From: JBKQVT01 sp052139835
GTDB lineage: Bacteria; Planctomycetota; Planctomycetia; Pirellulales; Thermoguttaceae
NCBI GenBank assembly: GCA_052139835.1
Contig: JBKQVT010000146.1
Span: 1 to 36,120, forward strand
Reading direction: 5' to 3'
Length of the DNA: 36,120 nucleotides
Below, one piece after another: positions 30,981 through 36,120 of this stretch (its first letter is position 1; each line of letters opens with the position of its first letter). The notes beneath the pieces were generated by a model that was not told the DNA's origin, ran no database searches, and saw only the letters and a list, made by a program, of their open reading frames with translations. Both the position numbers and the translations under genes were made by a program.

Positions 30981-32030
30981 TTATTCGCCGCCGATGCGCA
31001 CCACACACTCGCTGGCGCCCGTCTGCTCCACCTTGGCCTCCAGGCCGAGGAACTGCCGCAGGATGTCGAGGTGCGTGCGGGCGTGGGGCGTCAGGGCCAG
31101 GGTGCGAAAAGTCCCGCCCCCGGCGCCGAGATACGCGGCGATGCCCAACGGCAGCAGGAGCTGATCGGCGAGGTGTTTGCCCACCGGCACGCCGGCGGCC
31201 AGATACTCTTGGGCCTCGCCGAGGGCCTGCCGGGCCACGGCCTCGGCCGGCACGCCCAACTGCCCGAAGCCGGTAAAGACCTCGGTGACGTGTTCGGCCT
31301 CCAACTCGATCATGACGACGTTCCCCGGCCCGCGGGAGCCCTTCACCTCCTCGATGGCGAAGCAATCGTCGCTCCAGCCGGTCTGCTGGGCGATGGTGCG
31401 GCACTCGCGCTCGGCGATGTGCCGAGGCAGATTGGCCAGCAGGACGCGGACTCGCCGGGCGCGGATTTCCCCCCGTTGGGTGAGTTCCAGGCGGCCAAGC
31501 TGCCCGCTGGGCCGGATGCGGACGCGAAACTCCCCGCCGCCGGCCGGATAGAAGCCGGGCCGGACCAGGCGGGTCTCGACCTGCGGCCCAAGGCGATTGA
31601 CCAGCGGAAGATAGGCGCGGGCGAGAAAATCCAGCGGCGGGGCCAGCGGATTGTGCGTGCCCCCTTCGAGCGTCAGGTTCGACTCGCCTTCGGCCACCAG
31701 CAGTGCCGGCAAAACTGTCTGCAACACGAGGGTCGTGCTGCCGGCCGTGCCCACGCTGAACGTATACTTGCCCGGCTCGACCCGGCCCGGCCGAAAGACC
31801 AGGCGGCGGGAGCCGAGTTGCGCCCCTTGCACTTCGGCATTGCCCACGCGGGCGGCGGCCGTCACGGCGGTCAGGTGTTGGCGCATCAGGCCCGGCTTCT
31901 TCCGACGGGCGCGGATGTTTTCGATCACCACCGGCTTGCCGGTCACCAGCGCCAACGTCAGCGCGGACCGCAGGACCTGTCCGCCCCCTTCGCCCAGCGA
32001 ACCGTCGATGGTCAGCATGGGTTCCGTCAT
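30981..32030 (-). CDS. rtcA: RNA 3'-terminal phosphate cyclase
   Basis: Converts RNA 3'-phosphate ends to 2',3'-cyclic phosphates with ATP, in the cytoplasm, in RNA repair or end processing. The 349-aa length is normal. The N-terminus has IDGSLGEGGGQVLRSALTLALVTGKP, then RKKPGLMRQHLTAV, and FSVGTAGSTTLVLQT. The GGTHNPLAPPLDFL block is typical, as is HLADQLLLP (residues 286-294). His320 in HARTHLDIL aligns by context with the nucleophilic histidine that forms the AMP adduct. The RNA ligase gene rtcB and the rtcR regulator, often next to it, are absent here. Confidence 0.96.
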   Translation of the reverse strand: MTEPMLTIDGSLGEGGGQVLRSALTLALVTGKPVVIENIRARRKKPGLMRQHLTAVTAAARVGNAEVQGAQLGSRRLVFRPGRVEPGKYTFSVGTAGSTTLVLQTVLPALLVAEGESNLTLEGGTHNPLAPPLDFLARAYLPLVNRLGPQVETRLVRPGFYPAGGGEFRVRIRPSGQLGRLELTQRGEIRARRVRVLLANLPRHIAERECRTIAQQTGWSDDCFAIEEVKGSRGPGNVVMIELEAEHVTEVFTGFGQLGVPAEAVARQALGEAQEYLAAGVPVGKHLADQLLLPLGIAAYLGAGGGTFRTLALTPHARTHLDILRQFLGLEAKVEQTGASECVVRIGGE

Positions 32031-32065
32031 GGTCCCGGCGATCCTCCCGAGGGGTCGAGGCGTTT

Positions 32066-34852
32066 CTACCGGCTTGGGATCAGGGAAACAGTAACCTCCG
32101 ACTTTGTTGCCTTTCGCTCCGCGAAAGCCGCAACTTTCGCGGAGCGAAAGGCGACACTTATTGATTCCCCGATCCTTGGGGGCGTGGCGGCACGGATGGC
32201 CGCGTCGAGTTCACCGATGAGTTCGAAGAGGACGGAGCGTTGCGCGTCGGCCACGCCGCGATTCTTGGGCGTGGTCCAGGCGGTGTAGTCGCCGGGCGGT
32301 GGGGCCAGGAACTGTTCCAGCACGGCGGCCACGGCCCGGTCCACTGTCTCCGCGGCCCGCCGCACCGCCGCCGTGTCGCCCTCCAGGCGGCGGAGCCGCT
32401 CGATGAGCGACCGCGCGATTGTGAGGTACTGGTAATCCTCGCGTCCCTCGAAGATGCTCTCCATGGCCCGGCTGGACCAGACGTTGCCGCCGCCGGCGAA
32501 GTACAGCGGCGTCGGCACGTAGCTGTCGGTATAGGCGTTCATCCGCTGGCCTTGAACTTGATACTTCAGATAGTTGTAGATGCGGACCGTTGCCCCCAGG
32601 TCGTGCTCGTACCAGGCCATGACCACGCCGTTGGTGTAGGGATCGCGGCTGCGGGTGCGGAAATCGCCGCCACAGATGCCCAGCGCCCTGCCGTCGCGGA
32701 CCAGGTCTTTGTAGAACATGCGGGCGTGGAACATCATCGCCGCATTCCAACCGGGGCAGGGGATGTCCGCGGCGGTATAGACGTCGTTGCCGGGACCCTT
32801 GGCCGTCAGGAAGGGCATGTGGACGGCGGTCGCCGGATCGGGCGAGGCGTTCGAGGTCAGGCGGACGTGCCCGCCCGGACCGCTTCGCCCCTGCCGCAGC
32901 GCCGTCCCCCAGGCGATGAGATTGTGTTGCGATTCCGGGCTGTTGGGCTCGTCCGCGTAGAGGAAGGCGACGCGCTGGGGATCGATGCCCCGCCGCCGCA
33001 GGTGCCTCTCCCAAACCTCCGCGAACGACCCGACGCGGGCGGCAAACCGCACCGGATCGGTTCGCCACTCCACCCCGCCGACGTCGCCGCGGTCGTCGAT
33101 GGTCAGCATGTAAAGGGAAGTTTCCGGGAAGTCCGCGCCCCTCCCGGCGGTGATCCAGCGGTCGATTTTCCGGAAGAAGTCCGCCGGCGGCGTAAACGTG
33201 TCGTTGGTGAAATTCGTGCCGCGGAAGGCGTCGCCGGGCGTCAACACGTTGAGGGTTTCGCCCGAGATATCGACCTGGTAGTCCTTCAACAGGGCGTTGA
33301 CGACGTTGACGTTCCGCGGATTGATGTTGCCGACGGTGGACTTTAAGAGCTTGACGGAAACTTCCCCGATCCACGGATCGCCGAACGAGAGGGTGAGCTT
33401 GGAAGGAAACGGATAGCGAGAGATAGCCAGCGTCACCGGGATGTCGTGCGACACCCCGCCCGAGGAGATGCGGAGCACCAGCGCCGTCTTCTCTCCCGGC
33501 GCCAGCGCAAGCGGCGCGAACCGCAACCAGAGTTGCTGGGTGGCGCCCGCGGGGACGGTCAGCCCGTAACCCCCTGGGCCCCAGGCCAGCGGCGCCAGCA
33601 TGTCGGACTGAAGGACGTTCTCGCGGGTGTCGGTCCCCCGAATGCCGTAAAGGTCGATCCAGGCCGGGTCGCGGCCGGCGGCGGCCGGGCCGTCGATGCG
33701 CACCGTCACCCGCGCGTCGCTGTCGGCGGCATTGGTGAGGTTGACCGCCACGGCCCGCCGCTCGCCATTCATCATCCCCAGGTCGATGCGCGTGAGGAGT
33801 CGGCCCTCGCGGGGGTCGGAGTAGGCGTCCAAGGGGTCCCAACGGCTGTGGCTCTGCCAGACGACGAGTCCGGCGTAGCCCTCTTTTCGCAGGATGCCCG
33901 CGTTGAGGCGGAGGAGGTCGTGCTGGATCTGGCCGAGGGAATCTTGCTTACCGGGAGGGTTGAGGGGCGCAAGCGGGAAATAGGTCTTCAGGTGCGCGGT
34001 TTCCCGGTAGCGGTCGCCGAACGACCGCCACCTGCTGCCGATGTCCTTCAGGCTGTGGGAAAGGTCGAGGCCGGCGCGGGCCGCCCGCGCCGCCAGCAGG
34101 CCGCCGTCCAGCCGCAGGCGGCGCCGCCAGCAGAGGTCGCCCATGATTTCCATGCCGCTGCCGACGATTGCCATTCCCGCCAGGGGCGTGCGGAGGGAAG
34201 CGGGGTCGCCCTGGAAGATCTCGATCTCCTCGATCCACATGCGGACATTGTCGCCGGGACTGGGAAGGAGCACGAACTTCACGTAGCGGCCGTGCGTGTC
34301 CAGTCCCGCGGCGTCATAGACGACCGTAAAGCAATGCGTGGACGAATTGGGGTCGGCCGCGAAATTATGGACCTTGGTGAAGACGGCGTCGCTCCGCGAG
34401 ATATCGGTGACGTAGAAGTACTTGACGTTGTCGTCGCTCAGCAGCACGACAATGCTCTCCGGAGGGAAACTGCCCCGCGGCCTGTACAGCGAATGGATGC
34501 GCACCTCCGAGAGCGGCTGATCGCTGCCGAGGTCGAAGGTGACGGCATTTACGGGGGGCGGATAGATCCACATGGCGTCGGTGTCCCGGAAATAGCTGGC
34601 GCCATGATCCCACCAAATGCCGTCGGTCACGCCGCTGCCGGCAAGCGAGCCCGGCTGCTCGAACACATAGCCGGGCTTGGTCCGGCCTTCCTTGCCCAAC
34701 AGCGGCAGGTGCAGGGCGAGGTTCACCGGCGGCGGCTGTTGAGCGAAGCCCCAGGGTACCGCCGCCATGAAGAGGAGGATCGCCGTGCCCAGCGCCCATC
34801 GGAGCAGATTCCCGACGTGTTGCCGCACCGGGCCAGCGACGCTGCGAAACAT
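32066..34852 (-). CDS. large secreted DUF4091/GH123-like protein (928 aa)
   Basis: Exported protein, probably acting on polysaccharides. The signal peptide is LLRWALGTAILLFMAAVPWGFAQ, cleaved near residue 38. Residues about 60-220 look like a discoidin-type carbohydrate-binding beta-sandwich (VTFDLGSDQPLSEVRIHSLYRP, YVKFVLLPSPGDNVRMWIEEIEIFQG). A central strand-rich region precedes a barrel-like C-terminal half with LYADEPN and ends near MESIFEGREDYQYLTIARSLIERL. The EDYxYL block is characteristic of DUF4091 and GH123-like enzymes. Glu in YADEPN is a plausible catalytic residue. The last residues (about 901-928) come from a palindromic repeat (32109-32152), so the original C-terminus was probably shorter. 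Substrate unknown. Confidence 0.8.
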   Translation of the reverse strand: MFRSVAGPVRQHVGNLLRWALGTAILLFMAAVPWGFAQQPPPVNLALHLPLLGKEGRTKPGYVFEQPGSLAGSGVTDGIWWDHGASYFRDTDAMWIYPPPVNAVTFDLGSDQPLSEVRIHSLYRPRGSFPPESIVVLLSDDNVKYFYVTDISRSDAVFTKVHNFAADPNSSTHCFTVVYDAAGLDTHGRYVKFVLLPSPGDNVRMWIEEIEIFQGDPASLRTPLAGMAIVGSGMEIMGDLCWRRRLRLDGGLLAARAARAGLDLSHSLKDIGSRWRSFGDRYRETAHLKTYFPLAPLNPPGKQDSLGQIQHDLLRLNAGILRKEGYAGLVVWQSHSRWDPLDAYSDPREGRLLTRIDLGMMNGERRAVAVNLTNAADSDARVTVRIDGPAAAGRDPAWIDLYGIRGTDTRENVLQSDMLAPLAWGPGGYGLTVPAGATQQLWLRFAPLALAPGEKTALVLRISSGGVSHDIPVTLAISRYPFPSKLTLSFGDPWIGEVSVKLLKSTVGNINPRNVNVVNALLKDYQVDISGETLNVLTPGDAFRGTNFTNDTFTPPADFFRKIDRWITAGRGADFPETSLYMLTIDDRGDVGGVEWRTDPVRFAARVGSFAEVWERHLRRRGIDPQRVAFLYADEPNSPESQHNLIAWGTALRQGRSGPGGHVRLTSNASPDPATAVHMPFLTAKGPGNDVYTAADIPCPGWNAAMMFHARMFYKDLVRDGRALGICGGDFRTRSRDPYTNGVVMAWYEHDLGATVRIYNYLKYQVQGQRMNAYTDSYVPTPLYFAGGGNVWSSRAMESIFEGREDYQYLTIARSLIERLRRLEGDTAAVRRAAETVDRAVAAVLEQFLAPPPGDYTAWTTPKNRGVADAQRSVLFELIGELDAAIRAATPPRIGESISVAFRSAKVAAFAERKATKSEVTVSLIPSR
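32109..32152. repeat. 19-bp perfect inverted repeat GCCTTTCGCTCCGCGAAAG / complement
   Basis: Two 19-base arms (32109-32127 and 32134-32152) around a 6-bp loop. Each arm is itself a small hairpin (CTTTCGC-tcc-GCGAAAG). It lies within the 3' end of the GH123-like gene and is translated there as an AFRSAK/AFAERK double motif. Confidence 0.9.
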
Positions 34853-34871
34853 GGCATGAGGCTCCTTAACG

Positions 34872-34951
34872 CGGATTATTCATCGCCTGCCACGGCTGTG
34901 TCAGCCATGGCACGGGTTCCTGCCATTTTCAAGCGGGCGATGAATAATCCG
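34872..34951. repeat. 80-bp MITE-like element with 16-bp terminal inverted repeats
   Basis: Perfect 16-base ends CGGATTATTCATCGCC (34872-34887) and its complement (34936-34951). Inside is a GCCACGGCTG/CAGCCATGGC hairpin (34888-34912) related to the GTGCCAC family with one mismatch. It lies just upstream of the GH123-like gene. It carries no gene of its own. Confidence 0.85.
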
Positions 34952-35109
34952 GGGCTACCCTAAGTGTAAACGGCCGGAGCGGTTGGGTTAAGGGCCGCCT
35001 CCCGCGTCGCGGCGACGGAGGCCGTTGCCTTTGGCATAGCCGAAGTGCCACCCCCCATCGCCGGAAACCCGCTGGCTCTCGATGTTTCGCGGCACGTTGT
35101 CGTTCGACA
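34952..35109. other. gene-free spacer before the toxin-antitoxin region
   Basis: No gene that I can support. There is an imperfect GCGTCGCGGCGACG palindrome near 35005 and GC-rich DNA changing to distinctly AT-richer DNA after about 35100. Confidence 0.4.
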
Positions 35110-35224
35110 GTACGATAGGGAGTTGTACAAATGGCCTTGACGCCGGTAGGATAAATCGTACAATATAAATCATACTGATCGTACAATAGTGTGTGTTGAA
35201 AATGCTGGTTGTTCCCGTACAATT
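35110..35224. promoter_or_regulatory. cluster of GTAC-centred repeats, likely operator of the TA pair
   Basis: Five related sites: GTACGAT (35110, inverted), TTGTACAA (35123, palindromic), ATCGTACAATA (35155-35165), an identical ATCGTACAATA (35178-35188) and CGTACAATT (35216). The two perfect 11-mers are 23 bp apart, about two helical turns. Toxin-antitoxin genes are usually autoregulated, so binding by the downstream antitoxin or complex is a reasonable inference. The cluster ends about 120 bp before the antitoxin start. Confidence 0.5.
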
Positions 35225-35345
35225 CACTTGCCTTTCGCCGATACTTGGAATATCATCGCATTAGGAGGGCGAACGAGCACGCCCCGAAAGCACCATGCGA
35301 TGGCGACGAAGACAGACACAAAGTAATGCAGGAAGAAGGCTCAAT

Positions 35346-35633
35346 ATGGGAACATCCACTCTCGACATCTCGGAAGCCCGCAGACAGTTTTCGCAACTGG
35401 ACAAGCGGCTGCGTGAGGATCGAGTGATTTGGATCACGCGGCACAACAAGAAGGCGTTTGCAGTTGTCGATACCGACTTGCTTCAGACGGTTCTGGAAAC
35501 AATCGAGATTCTCTCCGATCCCGATGCATTCAAAATGCTCCAGGATAGCCTGCGCGACATCCGAGCCGGCCGTCTGTATGACCACGAGGATGTCAAGGGT
35601 GAGCTTTTGAATGAAAGTAAAGGTAAACGTTAG
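35346..35633 (+). CDS. Phd/YefM-type antitoxin (95 aa)
   Basis: Likely antitoxin that neutralises the downstream toxin and represses its own promoter. The N-terminus STLDISEARRQFSQLDKRLREDRVIWITRHNKKAFAVVDTDLL has the Phd fold pattern (strand, helix with EAR-x-x-FSxL, then strand-strand ITRHNKKAFAVV). A helical C-terminus follows that would wrap the toxin. ATG 35346 has GGAAGAAGG nearby; an upstream in-frame start lacks one. The last 23 bp overlap the toxin gene, which implies coupled translation. Operator-like repeats lie upstream. Confidence 0.82.
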   Translation: MGTSTLDISEARRQFSQLDKRLREDRVIWITRHNKKAFAVVDTDLLQTVLETIEILSDPDAFKMLQDSLRDIRAGRLYDHEDVKGELLNESKGKR

Positions 35634-36021
35634 GTGGACCAAGACCGCGAAGCAGTCGCTGGCCCGTCTTCCTTTGAAAGTCCGCAAGGGGCTGCTGGAT
35701 AAGGTAGATGAGTTGACAAACGCGACCGATCCGAGGGAGTGGTGCAAACCTCTCACGGGCCCGCTTCAGGGCTATTTTCGGATCGTCTACAGCCGCTACC
35801 GAGCCATCTTTTCCGTCAAGGAAGAGGTATTGGCCGGTGGCGACAAACTCCTCCATCTAAGCGTCATTTTCATCGTGGTAGGCATTCGGAAGGAACTTGA
35901 CAAAAACGATGTTTACCGAGTCGCGCGCAAGCTCGTGGAACACGTGCTTCCCGACCTCTCAGACGATATCGATGAATTCGGGACAAGAGAAAAGTGTCCG
36001 TTCCGCGAACCCCACGCTTGA
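35611..36021 (+). CDS. RelE/ParE-superfamily toxin (136 aa)
   Basis: Probable toxin partner of the antitoxin encoded just upstream. The N-terminal 95 residues follow the RelE pattern: VNVRWTKTAKQSLARLPLKVRKGLLDKVDEL, a PLTGPLQGYFRIVYSRYRAIFSV central sheet, then LHLSVIFIVVGIRKELDKNDVY. The basic residues and central Arg/Tyr (FRIVYSRYRAIF) match the ribonuclease or gyrase-inhibitor type core; which of the two cannot be decided. It is longer than typical RelE (about 85-95 aa), with an acidic C-terminal extension (LPDLSDDIDEFG). It overlaps the antitoxin gene by 23 bp. Confidence 0.8.
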   Translation: MKVKVNVRWTKTAKQSLARLPLKVRKGLLDKVDELTNATDPREWCKPLTGPLQGYFRIVYSRYRAIFSVKEEVLAGGDKLLHLSVIFIVVGIRKELDKNDVYRVARKLVEHVLPDLSDDIDEFGTREKCPFREPHA

Positions 36022-36120
36022 CCTTGGAACGGCGGAGACTTGGGGGCGGCCCGGAACACTCGCGCAGCATTTTGCTGACCACGGCGCGGATTTCGGCGCG
36101 CAAACGGCGGACGAATACGC
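36022..36120. other. right edge, nothing assigned
   Basis: About 100 bp up to the window edge. A minus-strand frame reads through it into the toxin gene (LRAEIRAVVSKMLRE...) and may be the end of a gene entering from the right, but I cannot identify it. Confidence 0.3.

Noticed and set aside
36022..36103. C-terminus of a transposase or other gene at the right edge
   Set aside because: The open minus-strand frame shows no motif and overlaps the well-supported toxin gene; too short to identify.

Overview
The window is GC-rich chromosomal DNA of a Gram-negative bacterium, most likely a planctomycete of the Pirellulales type. The reasons are a PEP-CTERM protein, secreted HEAT-repeat and DUF4091/GH123-like proteins, a dispersed FlgF-to-FlgL cluster with L- and P-ring genes, and intergenic spaces packed with short palindromic repeats. 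This assignment is inference from gene content; no rRNA or tRNA gene was seen.

Layout. 1-863: ribose-phosphate pyrophosphokinase (prs), minus strand, cut by the left edge. 1177-2943: a secreted protein of unknown function and two small minus-strand proteins (72 and 80 aa). 3316-13310: one long plus-strand flagellar rod/ring/hook cluster, flgF-flgG-flgA-flgH-flgI-flgJ-flgN-flgK-flgL, preceded by a good sigma-54-type promoter at 3227-3242. FlgL is greatly enlarged by three internal repeats. 13824-17134: a PEP-CTERM surface protein, a secreted 236-aa protein and a secreted HEAT-repeat protein. 17270-20294: minus-strand operon rimO-pgsA-CAAX protease with 4-nt start/stop overlaps. 20514-23220: M28 peptidase with PDZ domain, then an MFS transporter. 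23321-26089: threonine catabolism (tdh-kbl) and a small CxxCH protein, minus strand. 26316-28958: ImmA/IrrE-like protein and a B12-binding-type radical SAM protein, minus strand. 29069-30856: single-HKD PLD nuclease and NAD(P) transhydrogenase alpha-1 subunit. 30981-34852: RtcA and a large secreted DUF4091/GH123-like protein, minus strand. 35346-36021: a Phd/RelE-type toxin-antitoxin pair behind a cluster of GTAC-centred repeats.

The most unusual feature is not one operon but the repeat landscape. At least seven families of short palindromic or mirrored repeats occupy nearly every gene junction: dumbbell elements with GTGCCAC ends, arrays of 7-bp units whose two arms mirror each other, portable terminator-like hairpins, and others. 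Several lie inside reading frames. They add an in-frame block to the CAAX protease, a short block to the radical SAM protein, and C-terminal tails to the GH123-like protein and the 80-aa protein. This resembles the Rickettsia palindromic elements, and I regard it as the best candidate for something not well described in this lineage.
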